A stretch of DNA of 64,000 nt from NCBI GenBank assembly GCA_015178975.1, contig WHVD01000133.1:1-64000 (forward strand). Direction: 5' to 3'. This DNA is from Hysterangium stoloniferum. Taxonomy: Eukaryota > Basidiomycota > Agaricomycetes > Hysterangiales > Hysterangiaceae. How positions within the stretch are numbered: position 1 is the first letter of the stretch; each line of letters opens with the position of its first letter. The notes beneath the pieces were generated by a model that worked only from the letters and a program-made list of their open reading frames with translations, did no database searches and had not been told where the DNA came from. Both the position numbers and the translations under genes were made by a program. Shown here one piece after another: positions 46,312 through 56,803 of this stretch.

Positions 46312-47500
46312 CTACCCAACCAAGGCAGTTGCATTCCTTGTTGAAAGGTTCTCCAAATGCCGTGATGCTATCTGTTCAAAGGCCCTGATGTATGTTTCAT
46401 ATGCTAATGACTTCCATCTGCCTGCTAATCTCACGATCTCAGGATCAACTCCTTGCGCTAGAAAGAAAGATGCGCCGCCGATACGAAATGAATGTCCGAA
46501 GGTTGTTCCCCATCCCCATGCGTTAAGAATGAGATTTATTCGTTCGAGTGCAGTTTTTTTGACTATTGGTCTTACTGCACCTCTGTCGTCTAGCCAACAA
46601 AACAGTGGTTCTTCCGGTCCGGCTGGTACGACTTTCGATAAATTGATTAGTGCATCTATTGGGCATGTCCCTTGCTGATCTGTTAGGTATACTGCTTGGG
46701 TTACACCAGATTTGGCCGTTTTAGCTGCAGGTAAGTCCAAACGTGCATACCTCCTGCCGTCATTGTCATGGCTAATTAGGACGTCCTTCCGCTTCAAATG
46801 CTTTTTGCCATCAAACTGTGTTCTGGATGATACTGTGACCTCCCCGAAACGCATTAAACCCCAAAAGGCGCACGTAGATATGGCCCATACACAGGCATCG
46901 AAGGAGTTGTTCAAATCCAATGACGCCTTCAACGCGATTAGCATCTTTAATTTTATCGGTGGACGTGGGGGCTGTTTTCGTGTATTGCCTTGTAAGTTCT
47001 CTAGCCCCCTTAGTGACCATTCAATTCTCGTTCGTTCGTCATCTGACAGGGGTGGGGCCAACCTTGAGCTATGTGCCATGCTCTAACCGCCGCTAGGTAT
47101 TTCCGAGTAACTCCAACTGACACAGTCTCAAATGCTGTCCCAGCAGTTAGCTCCTGACTGAGCAATGATGAGTCCGCTGCCGCCCAAAGTGCAAAAGAAT
47201 GTAAAATTGAGAAGGATGCCGGCAATCTTTCTGATTCAGCTACAGAGAAGATATCGCAAAATACATGGAACTTGCGGAGACCTGATCCGTAGCTATTTGC
47301 ATCCCGCAGTGATGCTTCAGAGGCTATGGACGCTAGTAACTGCAGTACCGGGTGCTGTACAGTGGATGGAGGCAGTGTGTTGATTCCTTTCCACCTGAAG
47401 AGTCTCTCTTTAGCTCTGCATGGAGGCCTCAGTACTGATGAAACGAGGTGCAATTGTCCAGCTGGTACTGTCTGCAATGATGAGGTGAAGGGTGCTGACA
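46312..47500 (-). CDS. Tyrosine recombinase of the Ngaro-like element
   Basis: The catalytic part is a 255-aa frame at 46312-47079 with the first Arg box (GLMRFGEVTVS), HSFRIGGASFFLAQG (H-x-x-R), and AGRWKSLAYETYI with the nucleophile Tyr region. A helical core-binding segment (SIASEASLRDANSYGSGLRK) lies in a different frame at about 47090-47420. The enzyme would integrate a circular DNA intermediate. Treated as a fossil; frames are not joined here. Confidence 0.85.
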
Positions 47501-47512
47501 CCCTTGCAGGTG

Positions 47513-48976
47513 CTACGGTGATTGGATCCGGTGTAACAAATGGTTGGGGATGTCTAATGTGGCCCATGATTGTATTCCGGGGAAGCCTTTGAGGAAGTCG
47601 GTGATATGGCCTCGGGAAAGGGCATCTGCGATGTTCTCTCTGGATGGTACAAATTTGGCTCTTAGTTGTATTCGATTCGTGGCTAACAGTTTGTAAATTT
47701 CTTTTAGAATCATGTTTGTCTCCTTGTTGCGTGACCGGCCTTTGTTCACCACTGCAACGACACCACTGTTGTCCGAACGCACCAAGAAAACTGAATCGGA
47801 CTGGTTGCGTCGATGCATCGCCCCAGACTGTAACGCCATCCTCAGCCCCAACTCTACAGCAACTGCTTCTGCCCATCCGATGTCGCATTGGCGATGTGGG
47901 CCCACTTCGAAACCAGGGGCCCACTTCCACACTGCCCACTGGGTGCCGACTATGATGCCCAATCCAAATGATGTACTGGCATCCCCCCACCATCCTATGT
48001 CGATCGGATCCACTGATGCGATGGGGAGCTCGTTTGGCAAGTGCCACAATATGAAGTAAACCCATGACATATCTGCTTGCAATGCTGGGCTTGGGGGGAA
48101 TGATGCTCTTCGCGAAGTGAAACCACGTGCAAATGCGGTTATAGAGCGTAGAAAAGGTTTTATCCATGGGAAGATGGACGCCACGTGGACCAACTTCCCA
48201 TGTAGCCTCTCCGCCTCGTTTGCTGAGAATCGATGCTCCTCCTGGGCCCATCGCTTGACTAGCTCCAGTGTCGCCTCGAGTTTCTCCTTCGGCATTGCTA
48301 CGGTTTTGGCATCCAAGTCCCATATGAAGCCTATGTATTTCTGTACTGATGAAAAAGGTCTTGTTTTGCTCTCGCTCCAGGGTACACCAAATTGTGCTGT
48401 CAATGCAATGAAGTCGTCTTCTGTCCAAACCTGCCCTGGCAAACGAATGGCCAGGAAATCGTCGACCCACTTTAGCAACCACCCGAAGCCTGCCTTTCGG
48501 TATAAGGCAATCAGCATATCTGCAATACTCCCGAATACACCTGCACTCGAGGCTAAGCCAAATGCGACCGCCCGATTGACGTATACTAGGCCATCCCAGA
48601 AGACGCAGCATGCGTTCTGCTGATCTGGTCGTATGGGTGTCATCCAGTAAGCTGCGGAAATGTCGAAGGTGGCAGCCATGGAACCTTCTGGCAGAGATAA
48701 TATCAATGCTGCCGCATCTGCAAAGGTACCCCATTCTGTTGGGAAGTCGTCAGGATTTATGCGACTGTTTATGGAGGAATGTATCGGGTCGTCTCGGGGA
48801 AATGATAGGTCTTGTATCATGCGGTACGTGCTTGAATTCAGTTTTGGGATCAGCCCCAGGGGAGATGTCTGAAATGGTCCTATGGCTTGCTCCAGTTCCT
48901 CTGGCGTAAAGCCCCTGGAGTAGCGGCCAATCTTTTGTTCGCTTGCTATATACTTGGTTATAAATTCTGTGTCCAC
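47513..48976 (-). CDS. Reverse transcriptase / RNase H of the Ngaro-like element
   Basis: A 487-aa frame. RT landmarks: SPLGLIPKLNSSTYRMIQDL near residue 38, FDISAAYWMTPI, and LLKWVDDFLAI as the catalytic VDD box. RNase H follows, with WWGDASTSFGLGI, EAVAVELGLRMAL and VRSDNSGVVAVVNKG as its acidic-residue segments, ending in ENIADALSRG. The domain order is that of DIRS/Ngaro pol. Confidence 0.9.
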   Translation of the reverse strand: MDTEFITKYIASEQKIGRYSRGFTPEELEQAIGPFQTSPLGLIPKLNSSTYRMIQDLSFPRDDPIHSSINSRINPDDFPTEWGTFADAAALILSLPEGSMAATFDISAAYWMTPIRPDQQNACCVFWDGLVYVNRAVAFGLASSAGVFGSIADMLIALYRKAGFGWLLKWVDDFLAIRLPGQVWTEDDFIALTAQFGVPWSESKTRPFSSVQKYIGFIWDLDAKTVAMPKEKLEATLELVKRWAQEEHRFSANEAERLHGKLVHVASIFPWIKPFLRSITAFARGFTSRRASFPPSPALQADMSWVYFILWHLPNELPIASVDPIDIGWWGDASTSFGLGIIVGTQWAVWKWAPGFEVGPHRQCDIGWAEAVAVELGLRMALQSGAMHRRNQSDSVFLVRSDNSGVVAVVNKGRSRNKETNMILKEIYKLLATNRIQLRAKFVPSRENIADALSRGHITDFLKGFPGIQSWATLDIPNHLLHRIQSP

Positions 48977-49152
48977 TAAGGAAGATCTGTGATTTTCGAA
49001 AAATGGCTGTACGTGATATGTGCTCTTTCAGTCCGATGTCAAATCCATTATTCAAACCTGCTATAATATTCTGCCAGTCTTGCAATATACCATATTTACT
49101 CAATATACGTGCCGCGCCGACAGGGTCGAGCGGCGTTGTGACCCGTCTCGGG

Positions 49153-50669
49153 TCAGAGCTTCCTGCAGGCTCCTGCTCCGTGGGTATCCTCGAAGCAGAT
49201 GCTACACATGTGGGTGTTGGTGCAGTTGGTGCCCCACCTGCACTGAGATTCAAGTGCCCAGCCGAAACAAAACTGCTTGCCATCAGGGGCTGTGAGGGCG
49301 TGTTTATTTTTGGCTCCTCGTGCGATTGAGGCGGGATTCTTTCCTGCCGTAGTACACTTTGATTGGCAGTCAGTGGGCAGGTGGCCTTGGACTCCACATC
49401 GAAAACAATGTGAGGAGTCCCTGTCAGTGTGCGGTCTCTTTCGTGGAGATCCAGCTGGGGAGGGGGACTCTGCTGGCCATGAGCGCTTGGGTGGTGCCAT
49501 TGAGGTCTGGGACACCTTTGCTGACCGAAGTGCTGTTCGAGTCGATATGATCGTCAGCGCCTCGGGATCTAAACAGCCTAAGTCATGAGACAAGTTGCGG
49601 GCAGCCGCCTCCCGTTGTTGAATGTCATAGTCCATGGCAACATCCCAACTATGTGACTTCGCAATCGACATCACAATCGCATGGTGGGCCGCTAACGCAT
49701 TGGCTCTTTGGACACCACCATGGACTCGAGTGCGGTCAACTGCCGCCATTGCTGCTGCTAACCAGTCGATTATACTGATGCCCTTCTCATTCTCACGGTC
49801 CAGCCCTCTGGCAATGATGCCGCCAGATGGTGAAATGATAAACTCCTCTGCTCCTTTCTCTGCTCTTCGCTGCGCCTCGGAGGTGAGGGAGATGTAAGGA
49901 ATATAATGAAGGTTCTTAAAGGCTTCCTCCACCTTGCGTGGGATTGCTGAAAAAATAAAAAGGGAGGGGGAGTATGAGCATGATGATTGTATAGACACAA
50001 CGGAATCGAAGCTGTCACAATGCACGGCATGTATTCCACAATGCCGTCAAACTGCTGTAGCGTATGGCATGCATTCCACAATGCCATCGCACTGTCCATG
50101 AACTGCGACATGCCTTCTGCAATGCCGTTGGACTGTCTGGATGGTCCACATGTGAAATCATGCGGACCGGCCGTCCATCTGTGAGATAAGGAAAGGGTGG
50201 ACTTACGAATCTCTAAAGGGTTGGCCTTAAACCCGGGTATAATCTCAGGAATTGGGGCCTTCCTGTTGCTTCGGGACTCGCTAGTGGGTGAAGGTATGTT
50301 CCTGGCCCGTTGTAGTGCCTCTGGATCAAGGAACAACCTTGTCACAGCCGGGGCTGCTTCAGTTGCACTTCGTCCGTCCAGGTCACCAGGGCTAGCCTCA
50401 TTTGTTAGACTATGTTTGTGCGCCAATAGCCAGGCTATTTGCGCATCCAGTAGCTCAATCTCGGAAGGTGGTGGGTGTTGGCCTACCCTCTGTGAATCGC
50501 AGTTGGTGCCAGCCCCTTCTGATAGCGGTAATGATGAAGGATCTGGCCCTGGATTCGCATCCGCTGGGGCAGTTTCCACTTGTGCCCCTGTGGGAGGTGG
50601 GTTCGTCTCACCGTTCAGATTTATACCTAAGTGCGCAAACACCCCTTGTGGCAAGGCTCCAGACATCAT
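49153..50669 (-). CDS. Gag-like frames of the Ngaro-like element with two zinc-finger types
   Basis: Two overlapping frames (49770-50669 and 49153-50025). The downstream one carries a CCHC knuckle (CFRCGVQGHLPTDC) and then a CCCH finger C-x8-C-x5-C-x3-H (CFGWALESQCRWGTNC followed by TNTH), plus further Cys (CSICFEDTH). The upstream one is Pro/Ser-rich. A nucleic-acid-binding role for the element's own RNA is likely. Confidence 0.8.
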
Positions 50670-50680
50670 AAGTGCGAAGT

Positions 50681-50856
50681 GAAATAAAAGGAAGAATTAA
50701 TGAATGATAATCCGTGAAAGGATGCGAAATTTTAGATACTGTACTGACAAAGATGTCGTAGGAAACAAAAGGCGTGCGACTCCTTCATACGCTCGGCTGG
50801 ACGTTGAGTGCCGAACTACTCCCGGCACGCAGGGATCGTGCGGCACTCGATACTAT
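50681..50856 (-). repeat. Ngaro split direct repeat A1 (176 bp)
   Basis: Terminal repeat at the gag end of the element; partner of 45992-46167. Confidence 0.92.
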
Positions 50857-52332
50857 AGACGGGCATTTAGGACAAGTAGATGTCAAGGTCAATGTCCCCT
50901 TAAAAGATGGCGCACAACCTATTTCAATGTCAATGTTTCCAACCTCCCCGGCTAATAGGAAAGTCATTGATGAACAAATGGACACTTGGTTCCAACAGGG
51001 AGTGATTGAACCGTCCAAGAGTCCTTGGGGGGCGCCAGCCTTTGTCGTCTATCGCAATGGGAAACCACAAGTAGTGATTGACTATAGAAAGTTGAACAGC
51101 CTAACAGTTCCCGATGAATTTCCGCTGCTGCATCAATCGGAAATCATGCAAGCGCTCTCAGGATCCAACATCTTATCTTCCTTCGATGCACTAGCTGGTT
51201 TTACCCAACTTGAAATGTTAGAGGAAGATAAGCCGAAGACAGCCTTCAGATCCCATCGAGGACTGTGGCAATTCAGGAGAATGCCCTTGGACTTCATAAT
51301 GGACCTTCTATATTTCAAAGGGTTATGCAAACCGTACTTGCACCCTACTTATGGATATTCTGCCTAGTTTATATTGACGACATCGTGATCTTTTCTAAGA
51401 CATGGGACGATCATCTAGAGCATTTGGACCAGGTCCTACAAGCCATCATTGCAGCGGGAATCACTCTCTCGCCCAAAAAGTGCTACGTGGGGTATAATTT
51501 GATTCTACTACTAGGACATAAGGTGTCTAGACTCGGCTTTTCAACCCATCAAGAAAAGGTCGCCGCTATATTGGAATTAGCCACGCCTTTTAAGATAGCA
51601 GACCTTCAACGTTTTCTCGGAATGGTTCTGTACTTCTCTGCTTACATACCATTCTACTCCTGGACGGTTGCTCCACTTTTCAACCTCTTAAAGAAAGGCG
51701 TTCGTTGGCATTGGGATTCAGAACATGCCTGAGCTTTTGAAGACATCAAAGTTGCGTTGAGTTCAGCTCCAGTACTTGGACACCCTGCGAGCGGTATGCC
51801 TTATAGGTTATACACAGACGCTTCGGACTTCGCGCTGGGATGTTGCCTCCAGCAAATACAAAAAATGACGCTTAAGGACCTAAAGGATATGAAAATTTAT
51901 GCCCAAGCAAGGGCAGCTTTCGATCAATCACGAGATGTCCCCATTTTTGTTACTCATTATAAAACCAAGGAGCTGGAATTCACCTGGACGGATTCCTGGG
52001 CCGCAGATTTTGATGACACCAGTGTCACAGTCGAACGCGTTATCGCCTATTGGAGCCGTACTCTCAAGAAAGTGGAATGTAACTACTCAGCCACAGAGCG
52101 AGAAGTGTTAGCTGCTAAAGAAGGATTGGTCCATTTCCAGCCCTTTATCGAGGGAGAACATATCCTTTTGATCACTGACCATGTGGCATTACAATGGGCC
52201 AGATCTTACGAGAATACTAATCGTAGACTGGCCGCATGGGGGGTGGTATACGCTGCATACCCCGGTCTGGAAATCCTAAATAGAGCAGGATGGATACACA
52301 GCAACGTTGACCCATTATCTAGACTTCCTTGA
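50857..52332 (+). CDS. Reverse transcriptase / RNase H region of the family F element (fossil)
   Basis: RT segments GVIEPSKSPWGAPAFVVYR, IDYRKLNSLT, SSFDALAGFTQLEM and LVYIDDIVIFSKTW (YIDD box at about 51370), then the connection domain. RNase H at 51757-52332 shows LYTDASDFALGCCLQQ, SATEREVLAAKEGL and WIHSNVDPLSRLP. Broken fossil; the preceding stretch of pol is separated from it by the Ngaro-like insertion. Confidence 0.88.
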
Positions 52333-52380
52333 GTACCTGACTGTGCTAGCCCCGCGAGAGACAATCTCTTACCAATCGTA

Positions 52381-54096
52381 GTGGATTCTTATAACCGGAA
52401 CGACAATGAGATGTTATGGGAGAACAAACCAGTGGAAAAGGCCGTCTTTCTCACTCATCACGAGTTAGTTGAACCTGTCGGAACAGTCGAAGAGGTCCCC
52501 CAAATGAAATGGGACTTGCACAACCTTCCCAGAAACGATGAGACTGATGAGGCGGATTTTACTCTCTTGAATCCACAATTGCTTATAGAGATCGATGAGA
52601 ATTACACTAAGGAACTTCACGATGGATACCAGAAAGATCCCGCCTTCAGGAATTATTACGCCGCCAATCCCATTTCTCCAAACATGGTAGCCACTCCTTC
52701 ACATTATTTTATCACCAAGAATAAGCTATTGTTCTTTAGAGATTCGGACTGGAAAAGTCGAATCTGCGTTCCTAGCAGCATGACAACAACCATACTCAAG
52801 CTGATACATGATAATCCTTTCGAAGGAGCTCATGCAGGCAGCCACAGGCTTTTTAATCTGATGAAAGACCGTTTCTTCTGGCCGAGGATGTTGCATGACT
52901 GTGTGGCATACGCTCACAGCTGCGACATATGCCAGAAAACTAAAATTGATCATTCCACTCGACAAGGAGCTCTTCGACCTGTGGATGTACCCTTAAGGCC
53001 GTTTGAGGTTGTCTCGATGGACCTGATTACCGGATTGCCTCCTTCTACAGAGGGTGGTTATTCCGCCATCTTCGTCACCATGGATAAACTCACGTGTTTC
53101 TTAATCTGTGAACCCACTACTTCAGATCTATCCGCAGAAGGATTCGCGCGGATCTTCGTGAATAAAGTAGCCACTCCTTTCGGCCTGCCTTCAAGGATAA
53201 TCTGTGATCGAGACAAGAGAAGGACCTGTAGATTCTGGAGAGAAGTCTGCAAAGTATACGGAAGTGCCCTTGTAGTATCCTCATCCCACCATCCTCAGAC
53301 CGACGGTCAAACGGAGAATGCTAATGCAATTGTGGAGCAAATGCTCAGAGCGTACTGCACCTCTTTGAAGGAGGAATGGTCTAAATGGACTCAAGTAGTG
53401 GCTCATACCTACAATTTGACAGTTCAAAGCTCAACAAGCTATACGCCGGCCTTTTTGCTGATGGGCTACTTACCAAGAGGAATGTCTAGCTGTCTGCGAG
53501 GGGACGACCCTGTGGTTCCCAGAGAATTATCGGATAGCCCTGTAGCCGACCAATGGATCTTAGAATTGGAAAATCACCGACAAGCAGCGCGGGATTCGAT
53601 TGTGCGAGCACAAGAAACCCAAGCTCACAGTTACAACAAGAGACGGAGATTAGTGGAAGATATCTCAGAGGGGGATTATGTTCTGATTAATCCCCATTCT
53701 CTCGAGCTCGTCGAAGCCAAGGGACCCGGAAGAAAACTTATACAAAGACGGATAGGGCCATTTGAGGTCTTGGAAAAGATCAATCCTCAAGTCTTCCGAC
53801 TCCGCATTCCCTCGGAATATCAATTACATCCAGTGATTAATCGAGACCATCTTAAAAAGTACCACCTCTCCCCTAAGGAATTCGGATCCAGGGAGCTACT
53901 TGAGAACCCTCGAGAACTCAATCATAACGACGAGGAGTACAAAGTAGAAGCTATAGTAGGGCACAAAAAGCATCGAAATCGACTCCTTTTCCAGGTTCGA
54001 TGGAAAGGATATGGACCGGAGGAGGACACTTGGTTAAACGGCAATGACCTTCGTAATGCTCCCGCTCTTCTTAGAGCTTACAAGACTATTTATTGA
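52381..54096 (+). CDS. Integrase with chromodomain, family F element (fossil)
   Basis: A 571-aa frame: HHCC zinc domain (HAGSHRLFNLMKDRFFWPRM...CDICQKTK), catalytic core (MDLITGLPPS, ICDRDKR, HHPQTDGQTENANAIVEQ), the C-terminal GPF-type segment (RRIGPFEVLEKINPQVFRLR) and a chromodomain at the end (YKVEAIVGHKKHRNRLLFQV, RWKGYGPEEDTW). Chromodomains of this kind steer integration to particular chromatin, which may relate to the dense nesting seen here. Confidence 0.9.
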   Translation: MDSYNRNDNEMLWENKPVEKAVFLTHHELVEPVGTVEEVPQMKWDLHNLPRNDETDEADFTLLNPQLLIEIDENYTKELHDGYQKDPAFRNYYAANPISPNMVATPSHYFITKNKLLFFRDSDWKSRICVPSSMTTTILKLIHDNPFEGAHAGSHRLFNLMKDRFFWPRMLHDCVAYAHSCDICQKTKIDHSTRQGALRPVDVPLRPFEVVSMDLITGLPPSTEGGYSAIFVTMDKLTCFLICEPTTSDLSAEGFARIFVNKVATPFGLPSRIICDRDKRRTCRFWREVCKVYGSALVVSSSHHPQTDGQTENANAIVEQMLRAYCTSLKEEWSKWTQVVAHTYNLTVQSSTSYTPAFLLMGYLPRGMSSCLRGDDPVVPRELSDSPVADQWILELENHRQAARDSIVRAQETQAHSYNKRRRLVEDISEGDYVLINPHSLELVEAKGPGRKLIQRRIGPFEVLEKINPQVFRLRIPSEYQLHPVINRDHLKKYHLSPKEFGSRELLENPRELNHNDEEYKVEAIVGHKKHRNRLLFQVRWKGYGPEEDTWLNGNDLRNAPALLRAYKTIY

Positions 54097-54297
54097 ATTT
54101 AATGATCATTTCACATCCTTACGACGACAACACTGTTTATCTACTTCTAGCTCTACCCCCCCACTTTCTTCCCCCTCGGCCTTTCACTTCAATAACCGAG
54201 CGGAGCTTGAAATTAATATAAAATACGTAAATTCACTAAAGAAAATTTTATTCCCCCTATCTCTTCCCTCCACGTCAACCTCTCTAATCAGTACACT

Positions 54298-56533
54298 ATG
54301 TCGCAGGAGCAACAACCCAAACCCAAGTTCCCCAACTTCAAAAGAATACCGCAACCTCAACCTATTAATACCTCTACTACGCCGTCTCGCACTGAACAAG
54401 TCGAGCACTCCACGAGTAATTCTGGAATGCCTTTGCCAATACCCTCCGCTGCGCAGGGCAACATCGTGGGAACGTCCACCAACTTGGGGAACGGAACCGC
54501 CTTTACTCCATACGCTCCTCTTCCCAGACCCCGATTTCCCAATTTTAAAAGAATACCTTGACCTCAAACTACAGTTCCTTCTGCCCCATCACCTCGAACA
54601 GAAACTGTCGAACACGTGGAGGAGACCTCATCGTCCACGAATCCTACGTGGACGGACTCCATTTCAAAAGCTGCACCATGGTCCTCTAATACTTGGGGGC
54701 TCCCTCAGGAACATGGAGCGAAACCCCACCACCTTCTTGTAGTATTTTCCCTTCTACCGAAGAGGAGATCAAAAAGAAACGGCAGTCTGAGGCTTTCTCC
54801 GTGCAGGTTCAGGAGGAATTGAAAACGCTTAAACGGAAGAGGAGAGAGGAGTACTTGGAAGGACAGCGGAGGATGGGGGCTAGGGATAATGTCCCTTCAA
54901 GGCAGACACGGCAGGAATGGAGGAAAATGGAAGGGCACGATAATCCTTCAATCATCGCTCCCCCTTCGGGTCATAAATGGACGGATTTCGCTGAAACGGA
55001 TTGCAGCGACGGGGGCACGCCATGTGTTCAGAGTGTAGGACAAAAAAGTAGGAAAGGAAAAGATGGGGTCACCTTCTACGATTGGGACAAAGTACGAAGG
55101 ATCAAATTACAAAGCATTGCATTGCGACATGGAGATGGAGTTGCATTACCTCCCAGACCCCTTTCACAACGTGGACCTCAGGAACGGACCTACCGGATGG
55201 GGCCCCGTGATCTTTCATCTGACTCGGAGGACAACCAATCTCGCTACCCCACCTACGACAGCAAGTACCTTGGTGCTGACTGCCATTAAGGTTTCCTACT
55301 CCCTGACAACATTCACTTCTTCACGAGTGATCCTAACCAACGGCGAAAGCTACCAACTTCCGTCAGAGTTTGGAGAGGGTATCGTCCAGCAGACTCTGCA
55401 ACCCCATCCACTTCCTCTCATCTCCCTCCACCTCCGCCAGTCTCTTCCGTACCCACATTACAGCACTTTACACCCTTTTTGGAGCTACCGGGAAGTCTTG
55501 TACCATCCTCTGAGCTGTCTTCTCTTCCCCCTATACCACTACCCCTCCCCTTCGCAGGACATTCTCTTATATCACCATCCTCATCCATACCCAAGCCTCC
55601 TCCAGCACCGCAGCCAATCTCACCCCTCCGCACGTCACCTGACCCTCTTGTCGCCTCCCACTCTACTCCGACACCTTTGGTCCCTGCGGTGTCTAACATT
55701 CCCCTCACTTCCTTGACAATGCGGAGTCCACCACCCGCCTCTCCCTACTCCCCTTGCGTTTCTCTGGGAAGCCCCATTCAGCATCCTAACGATACATTAA
55801 TGGATATTGATCACCCTATCCCAGAAGTTCTCGCAATGCCTATGGAGGAAGTCCTTGAAGCACCTCTCTCAGCCATAGACGTCTCCAAGGAACCCCCCCC
55901 CCGGCAATGGAAGCCTTCGAGGAGCCTCCCCCCTTAAGCGAAAAAGCAAAAGGGAAATGAAGAGCCGATACTCAGGCCGACGAGCCCCTTGTCATGGACC
56001 CCCCCTCGACCCACCCCATTCGCAGCCCCCCACCGCAGCCGTCCTCTCCCCTCCACTCTGAGGATACGGCTGGCCCCTCCCGTCCCTTCCAGTCAAGTTG
56101 GATGCGCGTGTCCATTAATTACCCCTCCGACATCTTCACCGTGGGACGCACATTAACGCAACTGGGACCAACCCTGCGGCACCCCCTTCTTAAAGGGCAT
56201 ATCCAGGGGTATAGCGGGTCTCTCACGTTGTCGGATCGCATGAGCGCATTTTATTTATGCGTCAACGACCCTAAGGAACAGCTGCGTTTAGCGGAGGATA
56301 TCGAACGGGTGGAACTTTCCATGTTTCGGTCCTTACTTGTCAACTCTTCTTGTGTTCTTCCTGACCACACACCAACCCACTCTGCAGTGGACCTCGTTGA
56401 CTTGTTGGAGCAACTGTTGCCGGATTCGGACACCTCGAGAGGAATCCCCTCTGGGGGAGACATGAGCTCCAGACTGCTCATAATCCTACCCCGCCATCAC
56501 TACACCCTCAACCCCCTCTCATTGCCTGTATAA
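54298..56533 (+). CDS. Additional 3' reading-frame region downstream of pol (fossil, unknown function)
   Basis: Between the integrase stop and the 3' LTR lies about 2.7 kb with Pro/Ser-rich frames at 54298-54561 (88 aa), 54693-55289, 55479-55937 and 55994-56533 (180 aa, ending in a compact-looking domain SINYPSDIFTVGRTLTQLGP). The first frame contains a repeated motif KFPNFKRIP / RFPNFKRIP. No transmembrane segment or signal peptide typical of an envelope protein is visible. Broken into several pieces. Confidence 0.55.
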
Positions 56534-56803
56534 CAGACACTTCCGCTGATCGCATTCACGCCATAATTCGAACACGCCAGAAGGCCTACAGTCGTTGGGT
56601 CTCGTCGATCCAAAAACTAGATGGGTTGACATCCGCCAATGACGCTTCGAGGCGGGAGGACATCGCTCTTTCCTTTCGTGCCAAGCGTCTCACCTGGGGC
56701 AACGCTATCCTACACCTTGGGGGTTTATCGCAGGACGCATGGGGAGGAGTTCCAAGTGTCCTTTGACATCTTCTTTGACATAGCTCTTCGACCTGGGGGG
56801 CAC

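Larger units (their letters stand above)
45767..50856 (-). mobile_element. Ngaro-like (DIRS-order) tyrosine-recombinase retroelement, 5.1 kb
   Basis: Read on the minus strand: repeat A1 (50681-50856), Gag-like frames, RT/RNase H, tyrosine recombinase, repeat B1 (46168-46265), repeat A2 (45992-46167), repeat B2 (45767-45864). The A1...B1-A2-B2 order is the split direct repeat of Ngaro elements; DIRS1 has inverted ends instead. No target-site duplication is seen at the junctions with the Gypsy pol sequence, as expected for recombinase-mediated insertion. It looks close to complete in its parts, with few breaks. Confidence 0.88.

Noticed and set aside
47513-48734. Long minus-strand frame overlapping the Ngaro RT in another frame
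   Set aside because: Over this span it is a shadow of the RT/RNase H frame; only its last part, beyond 47500, carries recombinase-like sequence.
54100-56803. Envelope gene in the additional 3' region of the family F element
   Set aside because: No signal peptide, membrane segment or fusion-type motif; Pro/Ser-rich composition does not fit.
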